64,000 nt of DNA from Neopusillimonas maritima (GTDB taxonomy: Bacteria > Pseudomonadota > Gammaproteobacteria > Burkholderiales > Burkholderiaceae_B): NCBI RefSeq assembly GCF_040930455.2, contig NZ_CP170494.1; one strand, 5' to 3'. How positions within the stretch are numbered: position 1 is the stretch's first letter; every line of letters begins with the position of its first letter. Below are positions 18,070-27,037 of this stretch, piece after piece. The notes beneath the pieces are model-generated. The model was not told the DNA's origin, did not search any database, and saw nothing but the letters and a program-made list of their open reading frames with translations. The position numbers were made by a program, and so were the translations under genes.

Positions 18070-18552
18070 TTGACGAAATTCGGCTTGTGTCGGCGCGGAC
18101 ACCTTTTTTGTGTGTTTAAAGTAGCGGTAGCGGGGAGCGCTTTAGCGTTTCTGTCGGGCTGTGCCACCAGTGGGCGTTCTTTCAATGAAATGGCCCTGGC
18201 GGAATTCGTGCCGGGTCAAACAACTTATACACAAGCTGTGCGCCTTCTTGGTGCAGAACCGGTTAATACTTATTCCCAGTTAAATGGCGCGATGTTGGCC
18301 CAGTGGGAACATAAAATAACGGTATTGACCGACGCTGCTTATTACCGACGTAATCTGCTTTTAAGGTTTAGCCCGGATGGGCGCTTTGAGGCGGTGGTGG
18401 ACAGTAATAATGTGCTGCCGTCACCCAAGCAACCTGCTGATTCAGCTAGCGGCTATACCCAGATGCCGCCACCCCCAAGTCCTGTGCGTCAGCCGAACCC
18501 CGAACTGGAACAAACGGTGTCCTCGCAGGCCGTCGCGTATCCCTTGAAATAG
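18070..18552 (+). CDS. Small lipoprotein with BamE/SmpA-like pattern, unknown role
   Basis: I do not recognise a named gene. The product has a lipoprotein signal with lipobox LSGC and then ATSGRSFNEMALAEF. The segment VPGQTTYTQAVRLLGAEPVN followed by LAQWEHK recalls the BamE/SmpA/OmlA fold, which binds outer-membrane partners. The last ~45 residues are Pro/Ser/Gln-rich. There is no ATG: TTG 18070 follows flgL by 6 bases, and GTG 18112 would give a tighter signal peptide (MFKVAVAGSALAFLSGC). It ends 8 bases from the convergent fliR. Position behind flgL suggests co-transcription, not necessarily a flagellar job. Confidence 0.6.
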   Translation: MTKFGLCRRGHLFCVFKVAVAGSALAFLSGCATSGRSFNEMALAEFVPGQTTYTQAVRLLGAEPVNTYSQLNGAMLAQWEHKITVLTDAAYYRRNLLLRFSPDGRFEAVVDSNNVLPSPKQPADSASGYTQMPPPPSPVRQPNPELEQTVSSQAVAYPLK

Positions 18553-18560
18553 AAATAGTT

Positions 18561-19340
18561 TTAGAGAGCACCCATCAGGCGCCCCATTGCGCTGAATCCG
18601 GCATCGAAAAGGCGGCGCAAGAAGGGCGACGTTTGGGGAAGTACAACCCATAGCAGAATGATTCCCACCATCAGGCTAATTGGAAAGCCCACCGCAAATA
18701 CAGATAGCTGCTGCGCTGTTCTGTTCAAAATACCCAGCGCCAGGCTGATAGTAAGTAAAACAATAATTAATGGCAAAGCAAGCAACATGCCTGCAATCAT
18801 GACCTGAGCACTCCATTCAAATAAAACGGGGAGCCCGTCAAGGTTAATTCCGTTGCTCTGGATAGGCAGAATGTCGAAGCTTCGTATAAAGCCGGCCAGC
18901 ATAAGCAGATGGCCGTTGAGTGCAATAAAAAGCAACATTGCGATCATATTCATCAGCCGCGATAACACGGCAGTGTTCGCACCCGTTGCCGGGTCGAAGA
19001 ATGACGCAAAAGACAACCCCATTTGGAGGCCGATGAATTCACCGGCGGTTTGCACCGCGGCAAACACCACTCGCATGACAAGTCCCAGCAAAATCCCAAT
19101 TAATATTTGCTGTAGCAGTATGAATAAACCTTCGTAAGAAGCCGGAGAAATGGCCGGCATGGGGGGCAGGGTGGGGGCGATAAGCATCGCAGTGAAGGCG
19201 GCCAAACCCACCTTTGCGCGATTGGGAATAGAAGACTCACCCAGTAACGGTACTGCGCCAATAAATGCAAGCAGTCGTGCAAAGGGCCACAGAAAGGTGT
19301 TGATCCAGCCGTAGAGTTGGGTCAGGTCAACGGAGATCAT
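18561..19340 (-). CDS. fliR: FliR, flagellar export gate protein
   Basis: FliR is part of the FliPQR membrane channel through which flagellar substrates pass. The 259 residues contain the expected hydrophobic segments and conserved blocks such as PLLGESSIPNRAKVGLA and VRVVFAAVQTAGEFIGLQMG with SFASFFDPATG. It is the last gene of the leftward fliF-to-fliR operon and sits 6 bases after fliQ. The gap to the convergent lipoprotein is only 8 bases, so no separate terminator fits there. Confidence 0.95.
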   Translation of the reverse strand: MISVDLTQLYGWINTFLWPFARLLAFIGAVPLLGESSIPNRAKVGLAAFTAMLIAPTLPPMPAISPASYEGLFILLQQILIGILLGLVMRVVFAAVQTAGEFIGLQMGLSFASFFDPATGANTAVLSRLMNMIAMLLFIALNGHLLMLAGFIRSFDILPIQSNGINLDGLPVLFEWSAQVMIAGMLLALPLIIVLLTISLALGILNRTAQQLSVFAVGFPISLMVGIILLWVVLPQTSPFLRRLFDAGFSAMGRLMGAL

Positions 19341-19346
19341 GGCGCA

Positions 19347-19616
19347 TTAGCCGGCCAAAGTGGGTAAGGAGAGCAGCAATTGCCTGATGTAATCCACCAT
19401 AGTGCCGATTAGCCAGGGGCCCATTAGTGCGAGCGTGACGCCGATTGCCAGCAGCTTCGGAATAAACGATAGCGTCATCTCATTAATTTGTGTGGCGGCC
19501 TGGAAAATACTGATTAACAAACCCACTGCCAACGTAATGAGCAAGACAGGGCCGGCCAGGAAGAAGGCTACTTTCAGCGCGGTGTAGGTCATCGACATGA
19601 CGGTTTCAGGGGTCAT
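19347..19616 (-). CDS. fliQ: FliQ, flagellar export gate protein
   Basis: FliQ is the small two-helix subunit of the FliPQR channel. The 89 residues begin MTPETVMSMTYTALKVAFFL and hold two long hydrophobic helices with the conserved loop LISIFQAATQINEMTLSFIP and KLLAIG. The ATG has a strong ribosome site (GGAGGA) on the minus strand. It lies between fliP and fliR as in nearly all flagellar systems. Confidence 0.95.
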   Translation of the reverse strand: MTPETVMSMTYTALKVAFFLAGPVLLITLAVGLLISIFQAATQINEMTLSFIPKLLAIGVTLALMGPWLIGTMVDYIRQLLLSLPTLAG

Positions 19617-19634
19617 CGGGTCGAGTCCTCCGTA

Positions 19635-20408
19635 TCAATAGAAACTGCGTGCAAGTGAGCCCAGCAGAAGGTGCCAGCCATCGGCCAATACAAAGAGCAT
19701 GAGCTTGAAAGGTAACGAAATGGTGACCGGCGGCACCATCATCATCCCTAGCGCCATCAGCACACTGGCCACGACAAGGTCAATTATCAAGAACGGGATG
19801 AAAATCGTAAAACCGATTTGAAATGCAGTTTTAAGTTCGCTGGTAACAAAAGCGGGCACCAATACGCGCAACGGCACATCTTGCGGGGTTTGGAACTCGC
19901 CGGCATTAGACATGTTGGCAAACAGGGACAAATCGGTTTCGCGCGTATGGCTCAGCATAAACGCGTGAAACGGACGCGCACCTTCAGCCAGTGCCGCTTC
20001 GAACGAAAGTTCTCCTTGGCTGAGAGGCAGGTAAGCCGTTGTATAGACTTCGTCGAGTACCGGTGACATGGCGAAAATGGTCAGGAACAGCGCAAGGCCG
20101 ATGAGTACGGAATTTGGCGGTGAAGCACCGGTACCCATAGCGTTTCGAAGCAGGCTCAGAACGATAATAATGCGTGTAAAGCCGGTCATCATAAGCAACA
20201 TGGCCGGCAGAAACGATAGCATCGTCAGCAGTAATAAGGTCTGCAGACTGAGTGAATAGGTTTGCTCACCGTTTGGCCCGGGCGTTGTGGTGAACGCGGG
20301 CAGGGTGGCTTGGGCCATTGCGTCTTGGCATAACAATGCCAATATCAACAACAGGCTGATAAGAGCAAAGCTTTTCATGCAGGGAAAGGCGCCGGACAGA
20401 CGGTTCAT
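19635..20408 (-). CDS. fliP: FliP, flagellar export gate protein
   Basis: FliP makes the pentameric core of the export channel. The 257 residues include a cleavable signal peptide (hydrophobic core LISLLLILALLCQDAMA), typical for FliP. The body has MLLMMTGFTRIIIVLSLLRN, PPNSVLIGLALFLTIFAMSP and FIPFLIIDLVVASVLMALGM with MMVPPVTISLPFKLMLFVLADGW split between the last two helices. Either ATG 20408 or ATG 20378 could start it; the second gives the more usual signal length. Confidence 0.95.
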   Translation of the reverse strand: MNRLSGAFPCMKSFALISLLLILALLCQDAMAQATLPAFTTTPGPNGEQTYSLSLQTLLLLTMLSFLPAMLLMMTGFTRIIIVLSLLRNAMGTGASPPNSVLIGLALFLTIFAMSPVLDEVYTTAYLPLSQGELSFEAALAEGARPFHAFMLSHTRETDLSLFANMSNAGEFQTPQDVPLRVLVPAFVTSELKTAFQIGFTIFIPFLIIDLVVASVLMALGMMMVPPVTISLPFKLMLFVLADGWHLLLGSLARSFY

Positions 20409-20420
20409 GACAGCGTGTAT

Positions 20421-20705
20421 TTATGCGTCGGAAGGGTTTGAGTTGGTTGTTGCTTTATCTTCCAGCGTATGCAACAAGGAAATATTTTGCGGCGTAACAC
20501 CAATGACCAGGCGTGCGTTTTCGACCTCGACAATCGAGATGAAACTGCGTCCACCGAGGCTTTGGGACCCTACAACGCGGATGGCGGTTGCTTTGCCCCG
20601 TGTTTTCAACAAGCCCGTACGGCGTGCAACCCATGCCCCGCCTAAAATAAGCGCAAGAATAAAAAGCAGCGCAAGAATAGGTTGAAGGACTTCGGGCGCT
20701 TCCAT
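20421..20705 (-). CDS. fliO: FliO, flagellar export assembly factor (short)
   Basis: FliO helps assemble the FliP ring. The 94-residue product has a single N-terminal membrane helix (LQPILALLFILALILGGAWV) and a short cytoplasmic domain with the conserved KATAIRVVGSQSLGGRSFIS and LVIGVTPQNISLLHTL. FliO is poorly conserved, but position between fliN and fliP and this motif pair make the call safe. It starts 2 bases after the fliN stop. Confidence 0.9.
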   Translation of the reverse strand: MEAPEVLQPILALLFILALILGGAWVARRTGLLKTRGKATAIRVVGSQSLGGRSFISIVEVENARLVIGVTPQNISLLHTLEDKATTNSNPSDA

Positions 20706-20707
20706 GA

Positions 20708-21334
20708 TTATCGACGACTATTCAGTCGGTGTAGTCGGTCTGACGGCGTAATAATATCGGTCAGACGAATGCCGTATTTGTCATCAACCACGACCACTTC
20801 GCCTTGGGCAATTAAATACCCGTTTACGAAAATATCCATCGGTTCACCCGCCAGGCCGTCGAGCTCGACAATGGAGCCTTGGCCTAGTTGCAGGATGTTT
20901 TTGATGGTGAGCTTGGTGCGACCCAGTTCAACAGTGAGTTGAACGGGGATATCCATAATCATGTCGATGTCGCTGCCAACACCGGTGGTTGCGCTTGAAA
21001 GCGGCTGGAAGACCTGTTCTGCTGCAGGGCGCGCGAGGTTTGGGTCAAGGCCTTGTTCGGAGGCGCTCGTTTCTGCTTGCTCTGTTGCAGGGTTGTCTTG
21101 TGCCGAGGCGTCTTCCACGGTGTCGTCGGTTTGCGGCTGCGTTGCAGCGGTTTGCTCGGCAAGCGCTGCAGCCCAATCATCCATGTCGCTTTTCAAACCG
21201 TCCGCCTGGGTGCCTTGGGTGCCCGCAGCTTGTTCTGACAGGGCGGCAGCCCAATCCGTATCCAGCTCCTCAGGTGTTTCCTGGGCGTTTTCTTGGTTCG
21301 GGTCTTTATCGGGATCGTGAGTCGGATCAGTCAT
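20708..21334 (-). CDS. fliN: FliN, C-ring switch protein with long acidic N-terminus
   Basis: FliN forms the lower part of the motor switch ring. The conserved SpoA domain is at the C-terminus (about residues 125-205): DIDMIMDIPVQLTVELGRTK, IKNILQLGQGSIVELDGLAG and YLIAQGEVVVVDDKYGIRLT. The N-terminal ~115 residues are Asp/Glu/Gln/Ala-rich. They hold the family's DDWAAALAEQ-type motif twice, with Trp28 and Trp54, 26 residues apart (TDWAAALSEQAAGTQ and DDWAAALAEQTAATQ). At 208 residues it is longer than the common 100-160. It overlaps fliM by 8 bases. Confidence 0.94.
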   Translation of the reverse strand: MTDPTHDPDKDPNQENAQETPEELDTDWAAALSEQAAGTQGTQADGLKSDMDDWAAALAEQTAATQPQTDDTVEDASAQDNPATEQAETSASEQGLDPNLARPAAEQVFQPLSSATTGVGSDIDMIMDIPVQLTVELGRTKLTIKNILQLGQGSIVELDGLAGEPMDIFVNGYLIAQGEVVVVDDKYGIRLTDIITPSDRLHRLNSRR

Positions 21335-22340
21335 GGTGAGAAGCTCGAGTAAATTCAGTTTTCGCTGGGGACAAGGTTTTTTCTACCCGCAAAGCGTAGT
21401 GATGGTTATGGGTGCCGTAACCGCATTCCAGTATCGGTACACCTCCAACGTGGGCAACAATATTTGGAAGCAAATCAAGCGGCAAAATGTCGTTTACTTT
21501 CATTCGGACCAATCCACCTACGGTGGTGTCGATGTGTCCGAATTCGGCAACCAGTTCAACCTCCGCACTGCGTACTTCGCCGGAAAGTTGCTGCATCCAG
21601 CGTTGGTCGGTGGATTCGAGTGTGGTGTCTTGAAGCGGTCGCGACAGCACGTCGCGAACCGGTTCGATCATGGAGTAGGGAATGCAGATGTTCAAGTGCC
21701 CGCCGGCCGCGCCGATTTCAATTTGGAAGGAGCAGACCACAACGATTTCATTGCCGCTCGTGATACTGGCGAACTTGGTGTACATTTCCGATCGAATGTA
21801 CTCCAGTTCAAGCGGGTAAATACTTTCCCAGCACCCCTTGTAACAGTCAAGTGTCACGTTCACCAGGCGGCTGATAATGCGTTGCTCGGTGGTTGTGAAA
21901 TCCCGTCCTTCCACCCGCGTGTTGTAGCGGCCGTGACCGCCAAACATACTGTCGATGATGAGGAACACGAGATTGGGATCGAATGTGAATAGTGCGGTGC
22001 CTCTTAGCGGTTTCATGGCAATCATGTTCAGATTGCTTGGAACAGGCAAGTTGCGTTCGAAATCGGAGTATTTTTGTATGCGAATTGCCGACACCGTGAT
22101 GTCGGCGTTACGTCGCATGAAATTCAATAGCACGGCGCGCATGCGCCGGCCAAAGCGCTCGTGAATCAGCTCCAGCGTGTGCATGCGATGCCGCACCACC
22201 CGGTCGGGCGAGCTTAAGTCGTACGGACGAACGCCGGAATCGGCTGTACCCGATTTTTTGGACGCATTGGCGTCCTCGCCGGTCATATTGGCGATAATGG
22301 CATCGACTTCGTCTTGCGAGAGAAAGTTGGAGTACGACAT
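21327..22340 (-). CDS. fliM: FliM, C-ring switch protein
   Basis: FliM links FliG to FliN and receives CheY-P. The N-terminal CheY-binding motif is present (NFLSQDEVDAIIANM, residues about 5-19). The middle domain has RRMRAVLLNFMRRNADI and DSMFGGHGRYNTRVEGRDFT, and the C-terminal SpoA-type domain has DTTVGGLVRMKVNDILPLD. The 337 residues are standard. The ATG lies directly after the fliL stop. Its CheY motif implies a chemotaxis system elsewhere in the genome. Confidence 0.96.
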   Translation of the reverse strand: MSYSNFLSQDEVDAIIANMTGEDANASKKSGTADSGVRPYDLSSPDRVVRHRMHTLELIHERFGRRMRAVLLNFMRRNADITVSAIRIQKYSDFERNLPVPSNLNMIAMKPLRGTALFTFDPNLVFLIIDSMFGGHGRYNTRVEGRDFTTTEQRIISRLVNVTLDCYKGCWESIYPLELEYIRSEMYTKFASITSGNEIVVVCSFQIEIGAAGGHLNICIPYSMIEPVRDVLSRPLQDTTLESTDQRWMQQLSGEVRSAEVELVAEFGHIDTTVGGLVRMKVNDILPLDLLPNIVAHVGGVPILECGYGTHNHHYALRVEKTLSPAKTEFTRASHHD

Positions 22341-22802
22341 TTACTGGATCACAAAAGCGGTAAACAACACGCTGGAGAGTTTTGCTTTGGTGGGGTCGGG
22401 TTCGTAAGGTTCTTGTAAAGAGACCTGTATTTCCCGGGCCAGGGTTGCACGGCCGTCGTTTGTTTGCAGAAATGAGGGCGAGTAGCTTGAAAGTGCCGTG
22501 ATGATGCGGTTACGTACTTCAGGCATATATTGTTCCAGATGCAGCTTCGATGCTTCATCGCCCGTTCGCAAGGTAATTTCCACATACAGAATGCGATTCA
22601 AACTATCGTTGTCGCGCAACGTAACGGTAAAGGGTTCCAGCGGCAGGAAAATAGGTTTGATGGGTGGAGGCGTTTCCAGCGTATTTTGGGCTTGCGCTTC
22701 CGAGGCGCCCAAAACACCGGTGGCCGACAAATAATAAAACGTGCTGCCCAGGGTAACGGCAATAATGGCAACGACAAGTAAGCTAAGTTTCAGTAATTTC
22801 AT
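22341..22802 (-). CDS. fliL: FliL, stator-associated membrane protein
   Basis: FliL surrounds the stator units and raises motor torque. The product has one N-terminal membrane helix (LKLSLLVVAIIAVTLGSTFY) and a periplasmic stomatin-like domain with FLPLEPFTVTLRDNDSLNRI, LYVEITLRTGDE and LAREIQVSLQE. ATG 22802 is chosen over an in-frame TTG at 22820, which lacks a ribosome site and only adds MSCRKL. Length is then 153 residues. Confidence 0.92.
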   Translation of the reverse strand: MKLLKLSLLVVAIIAVTLGSTFYYLSATGVLGASEAQAQNTLETPPPIKPIFLPLEPFTVTLRDNDSLNRILYVEITLRTGDEASKLHLEQYMPEVRNRIITALSSYSPSFLQTNDGRATLAREIQVSLQEPYEPDPTKAKLSSVLFTAFVIQ

Positions 22803-22825
22803 TAATTTTCTACAACTCAAACAGA

Positions 22826-24271
22826 TTAGGCAAAGGTATCAACTTGCCCATTGTGAGAACGCTGGGCGGCAATCTGGGGTTGGGCTGTTTCGTCAGCGGC
22901 ATGAGCGTCACCGGATGACGATGCGGTTGTTGTGGTGTTCGACATTGCCGTGTTTTGGGATCCTTGCCCTGGCTGATGTTGTTCACCGACCGATGTTTGT
23001 CCTAACGAGATCCCTGCTTGCGCTAATTGCTCCTGCAATTGCGGAAGCGCTTGTTCCACAGCGTGACGCACTGCAGCATGAGGGGAAATGAACGAAGCCT
23101 GGGCGACGTTGTCAGACATGCTCAAGGAGATGCGAATCGGCCCCAAATCGGGCGGGTCCAGGCGTAACTCGATGGTTTGCAGCCCGTTTCTGAGCTGCTG
23201 CCCAAACGAACTGACCTGCTGGCTGAAGTCGCGGCCCCATTGTGTGTGACCCATGGGTGTCGACACTGTTGCCGATCCGAGTGAAAAAGCAGTGGTGTTC
23301 GAGCTTCCCATGAGGATGCCTGAAACAGCTTCGGAACCCCCTGCCGTGCGTTCGGCGGCTGTGGCAGCTATGTCGCTGTGTAGCGTACTTTGCAATAATT
23401 GCTGTCCGCTCATGCGTCGCGCCTCGACAACACGGTCAAGGAATGCGGAGGTATTTTCGGACCGATTAAAGGCGGCTTCGATTTGTTGTGGGTTGGTGCC
23501 GTCGAGCCTATGAGCACTGATGCGGCCATTCAGCAATTCAGTTTGCGCTGTATCGGTGCGTCCATTGGTTTTTACAATCGCTGCGCCTGCCTGATGTCCG
23601 GCGGTTTGCACGCTGAGCAGGCTCGCTTCCCGGTTGCTTTTGCCGTTAAAAGACGCGTCGTTAATGGCTTCCTGCATTTCGCCTAAGGCTGCAGTTCGAT
23701 TTTTTACTGGATTCGTTGCCGATTTGTCGACAAGAATTTCATTGGCGGAAATACTTCTGTTTGTCGTTTTTTCCGTTATTGCAGGATTTATTTCCAGCGC
23801 ATGCTTTGGATCGGACGCCGTGGGTTGGTCCATTGCTTTTTCAACGGTAGTGGGGGCCAGTCCGTGAATCATTGACTCAAGCGAGGCCTTCGTTTGGGCA
23901 GAGGCGGCGAGCTGTTTTTCCTCGTTGCCGCGCAGTTTGTTATCTTCAGCCTTTTTGTCGCTGTTTGTCGTGTCGGATACGGTTTTTTCTGTCGGAGCTT
24001 CGCTGCGCGCCGATCGATTGGCCTCTTGCTCTGCGCTCTCGTTTGCGTGCGAATTGCGCTCGTCAATGGTTTGTTCGTTCGCAGTTCCGGGCTTCGATTC
24101 CGTTGGGCGTGCGTCATTAGACGGCTTTTCGTTCTGCGCAACCGCTTTTTTCTGTTGTTCCAGAGCGTTTGAAAATGACGTGCCGCCCTCGTTGGCTGAA
24201 GCTTGAGGCGGCGCGCTTCTTTCAGGACGGGCCAGTACGTTCAGCGCGGAAACCGGTGTAGGTGCGTTCAT
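22826..24271 (-). CDS. fliK: FliK, hook-length control protein
   Basis: FliK measures the hook and triggers the FlhB switch. The first ~330 of 481 residues are low-complexity, rich in Ala, Thr, Asn, Lys and Glu, as expected for the ruler part. The conserved C-terminal Flg_hook domain is at about 350-430: WGRDFSQQVSSFGQQLRNGL, IELRLDPPDLGPIRISLSMS and AVRHAVEQALPQLQEQLAQA. The tail is Gln/Thr/Ser-rich. It sits between fliJ and fliL, the classical fliK position. A second Flg_hook protein is encoded at 30659-32029. Confidence 0.92.
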   Translation of the reverse strand: MNAPTPVSALNVLARPERSAPPQASANEGGTSFSNALEQQKKAVAQNEKPSNDARPTESKPGTANEQTIDERNSHANESAEQEANRSARSEAPTEKTVSDTTNSDKKAEDNKLRGNEEKQLAASAQTKASLESMIHGLAPTTVEKAMDQPTASDPKHALEINPAITEKTTNRSISANEILVDKSATNPVKNRTAALGEMQEAINDASFNGKSNREASLLSVQTAGHQAGAAIVKTNGRTDTAQTELLNGRISAHRLDGTNPQQIEAAFNRSENTSAFLDRVVEARRMSGQQLLQSTLHSDIAATAAERTAGGSEAVSGILMGSSNTTAFSLGSATVSTPMGHTQWGRDFSQQVSSFGQQLRNGLQTIELRLDPPDLGPIRISLSMSDNVAQASFISPHAAVRHAVEQALPQLQEQLAQAGISLGQTSVGEQHQPGQGSQNTAMSNTTTTASSSGDAHAADETAQPQIAAQRSHNGQVDTFA

Positions 24272-24286
24272 GCTGTGAGTGCTCCG

Positions 24287-24736
24287 TTAATGACTGTGGT
24301 GCGCGCGGCGAAAAAGGTTCATGGACAATTCGTCGTTCGTGCGTTGCTCAATTCGATTCTCGCGTTGAGCGGCCTGCCGTTCCTGGCGGCTTAACAACGT
24401 TTCATAGGACGATAGCTGCCGCTTTTGGTCGACCCACTCTTTCTTGCGTAGCTCGACGTTAGCGTCAATTTGCGCCACGACTTTATTTTGCTGCGAAATA
24501 GCTTCGTCCAAAGTGGCGATAAACTGCCTAAAATTGTGATAATTCGCCGCTGACAAGCCGGTGGTCATCGCTTGTTGAAGGCGTTGGGCGTAATCTTGTC
24601 GGTAGGTGTGCAATGTTTCAAGCTGCTCGTGCGCGCTCTGGCGGCTGGATGTCAGGTTTTGTAGTTGTTTCGCAACGTCATTGGTTTTATCTTTGGTGAG
24701 GTCGATCAGGGTCGTTAATGCGGAATTCTTAGCCAT
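24287..24736 (-). CDS. fliJ: FliJ, export ATPase central stalk and chaperone-escort protein
   Basis: FliJ sits in the centre of the FliI hexamer and couples it to FlhA. The 149 residues form one long antiparallel coiled coil, rich in Gln, Glu, Arg and Lys, with LTTLIDLTKDKTNDVAKQLQ at the start and VELRKKEWVDQKRQLSSYET in the second helix. The start overlaps the fliI stop by 8 bases and has a strong GGAGGA ribosome site inside fliI. Confidence 0.92.
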   Translation of the reverse strand: MAKNSALTTLIDLTKDKTNDVAKQLQNLTSSRQSAHEQLETLHTYRQDYAQRLQQAMTTGLSAANYHNFRQFIATLDEAISQQNKVVAQIDANVELRKKEWVDQKRQLSSYETLLSRQERQAAQRENRIEQRTNDELSMNLFRRAHHSH

Positions 24737-26189
24737 TTAGTCCTCCTGAATTTTTTTGCCCCATTAACGCCGCGAGATCGTGGCAGGCGGCGTCATAGTC
24801 AACACGCTCTTGCATCCCCTGCTGAAGAAAAGCTTCAAGCCAGGGGTATTTGTGAATTGCTTCGTCAATTTTCGGGTCGCTTCCCGCTTTGTAGGCACCC
24901 ACCGCTAGTAAGTCGCGATTACGTTGGTAGCGGGAAAGCATTTGTTTGAACTGGTGCACCATGGTGATGCGCTCTCCGGGCACGATGCCCGCCATGACCC
25001 TTGAAATCGACGCTTCAATGTCAATTGCGGGGTAGTGGCCGGCTTCGGCAAGTTGACGCGAAAGCACGACGTGACCGTCCAGGATGGCCCTTGCCGAATC
25101 GGCGATTGGGTCCTGCTGGTCGTCGGCTTCGGTAAGTACCGTGTAGAACGCGGTAATGGAGCCGGCCGGTTTGCCGTTCACCGGGGCGCCGTTTCCTGCA
25201 CGTTCCACCAACGCAGGTAATTTGGCAAAAACGGAAGGAGGGTAGCCTTTCGTGGCGGGCGGTTCACCAATCGCCAATGCAATTTCCCGCTGCGCCATGG
25301 CGTAACGTGTCAGGGAGTCCATAATCAACAGAACGTTTTTCCCGTCATCGCGGAAATGCTCGGCAAGTCGCGTGGCGTAAACGGCGCCCTGAATGCGTAA
25401 AAGGGGTGAGACGTCGGCTGGTGCGGCAACGACAACAGACCGCTGCAAGCCGTCGGGCCCAAGGTTGTGTTCAATGAATTCTTGTACTTCACGACCCCTT
25501 TCGCCGATTAATCCCACCACAATGACATCGGCTTTTGTGTAGCGTGCCATCATGCCAAGCAACACGCTTTTACCCACACCGGATCCGGCAAACAAGCCCA
25601 TGCGTTGGCCGCGGCCCACGGTGAGCAAACCGTTGATAGCGCGCACACCGACGTCGAGGACGGATCGAATGGGCGCGCGTTCAAGCGGATTGAGCGCGAC
25701 GGCGCTGAGCGGGGCTTGCGCAACATTTTTCAATGGCCCCAGATTATCGAGCGGTCGACCGGCGCCATCGAGGACGCGCCCCAGTAAAGCGTCTCCAACC
25801 GGCAAATGGCGCGCTTGAGTGGTAATGGCTGAAGGGCGCTGGTTTCCCCGTTTTTGAGTGTTGGGGGTGTTTAAAACAGCCGTTTCGGCGGGCATGACGC
25901 GTGCGCCCGGCGGCAGGCCCGATATATCGCTTTGTGGCATCAGAAACAACGTGTTGCCATGAAAACCCACCACTTCCGCTTCGGCCCATTGACCGTGGCG
26001 GGCGGAAATTTCCACACGGCATGCCGCGCCCACGGCCAGACGTAATCCGGTGGCTTCCAGAATTAAGCCGGTGGCACGGGTGACGCGACCATAGGCGTTC
26101 CAGGACTCAGTGGTACTGACCAGGTTCGAGGCCGTTTCAAGCCGGTCGAACCAATGTTGGGCGGTGGAGGGTAGTGCGGGCTCGCCCAT
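24729..26189 (-). CDS. fliI: FliI, flagellar export ATPase
   Basis: FliI is the F1-beta-like ATPase that unfolds and feeds substrates to the gate. Walker A is GLFAGSGVGKSVLLGMM, followed by GLIGERGREVQEFIEHNLG; the Walker B region is NVLLIMDSLTRYAMAQREIA with LAIGEPPATKGYPPSVFAKL. ATG 26189 is chosen because it overlaps the fliH stop (TGATG) and has GGAGGAAGG just upstream. The longer in-frame start at 26207 would add six residues only. Length is 486 residues. Confidence 0.96.
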   Translation of the reverse strand: MGEPALPSTAQHWFDRLETASNLVSTTESWNAYGRVTRATGLILEATGLRLAVGAACRVEISARHGQWAEAEVVGFHGNTLFLMPQSDISGLPPGARVMPAETAVLNTPNTQKRGNQRPSAITTQARHLPVGDALLGRVLDGAGRPLDNLGPLKNVAQAPLSAVALNPLERAPIRSVLDVGVRAINGLLTVGRGQRMGLFAGSGVGKSVLLGMMARYTKADVIVVGLIGERGREVQEFIEHNLGPDGLQRSVVVAAPADVSPLLRIQGAVYATRLAEHFRDDGKNVLLIMDSLTRYAMAQREIALAIGEPPATKGYPPSVFAKLPALVERAGNGAPVNGKPAGSITAFYTVLTEADDQQDPIADSARAILDGHVVLSRQLAEAGHYPAIDIEASISRVMAGIVPGERITMVHQFKQMLSRYQRNRDLLAVGAYKAGSDPKIDEAIHKYPWLEAFLQQGMQERVDYDAACHDLAALMGQKNSGGLNG

Positions 26190-27037
26190 CAGCCTTCCTC
26201 CAGCCATTGAGTGTTTTCCTGCAAAAGCCCGGCCACGCGGCTCCAGCGTGTTTGCAAGGTGGCGTCGATGCTGCCTAAAGACGTTTCGGCCATACAGCCG
26301 CCGCGCTCAATGGTTGCATCGCTTAATAGTTGCCATTTTTGAAGACGAGGGTCGTCTTTAAGGTGGCGGCGTACGATAGTGATATCGTCGGGATGCATGC
26401 GGATGCACAAGAAGCCTTGGTCCGATGTTTCTGTAAGAAGAATGTCTTGTACGGTTTCAATAATGTATTCGGGCCGAGCCGCAAGTGCGGTACGAATAAC
26501 CTGACGCGCAATATCCAGAGCCAGTGTTACCAATGCATCGCTGACTTGTTGATCAATCCGGCTGAGAGATTCGCCCAGGTTGTCGGCCAGTATTTTCATT
26601 TTTCGGGCTTCTTCGCCCGACAAGGTTTGACCTTCGCGCAGACCGTTTTCGTACCCCTCTTTATGGCCGTCCTGATATCCCTCATCGTGACCTGCTTTAA
26701 AGCCTTCTGCGTGCCCGGCTGCACGACCTTCTTTCAGGCCTTGTTGTTTGCCCTGCTCAAAACCTTTTCGGGTGGCTTCTTCGCGCGCGTTCAGGCTGAT
26801 ACGTTCAAGTTCCTGAAGTACGTCTTGGGGTATGTCCGACTCGGCAGGCGCGTTCGCACGCAGCGCGGCGCGGTTGAGCTTTTCAGGAGAGAACTGGCGC
26901 GCTCGGCCAGGCTCTTTCAAATTGTTTTCGTTAACCGGTTGAGCAACGCGACCGCTTGCCTGACTGCTTAGTTCATGCAGTTCCAGGCGCCGCCAGGCCA
27001 TAGGTGAGTTCGAGTTAGACGCGTTTGGGTTAGACAT
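26189..27037 (-). CDS. fliH: FliH, negative regulator of the export ATPase
   Basis: FliH binds FliI and tethers it to the C ring. The protein shows the hallmark Gly-x-x-x-Gly series (roughly residues 100-140: KGFEQGKQQGLKEGRAAGHA then EGFKAGHDEGYQDGHKEGYE). It is followed by a V/A-ATPase subunit E-like C-terminal domain with LALDIARQVIRTAL and IRMHPDDITIVRRHL. Possible starts are ATG 27046 and ATG 27037; I prefer the latter (GGAA nine bases upstream). It overlaps the fliG stop. Confidence 0.92.
   Translation of the reverse strand: MSNPNASNSNSPMAWRRLELHELSSQASGRVAQPVNENNLKEPGRARQFSPEKLNRAALRANAPAESDIPQDVLQELERISLNAREEATRKGFEQGKQQGLKEGRAAGHAEGFKAGHDEGYQDGHKEGYENGLREGQTLSGEEARKMKILADNLGESLSRIDQQVSDALVTLALDIARQVIRTALAARPEYIIETVQDILLTETSDQGFLCIRMHPDDITIVRRHLKDDPRLQKWQLLSDATIERGGCMAETSLGSIDATLQTRWSRVAGLLQENTQWLEEG

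Noticed and set aside
23872..24206. Three overlapping plus-strand open frames opposite fliK
   Set aside because: They arise from the low-complexity, stop-poor fliK ruler region read on the other strand; no ribosome site or recognisable motif.
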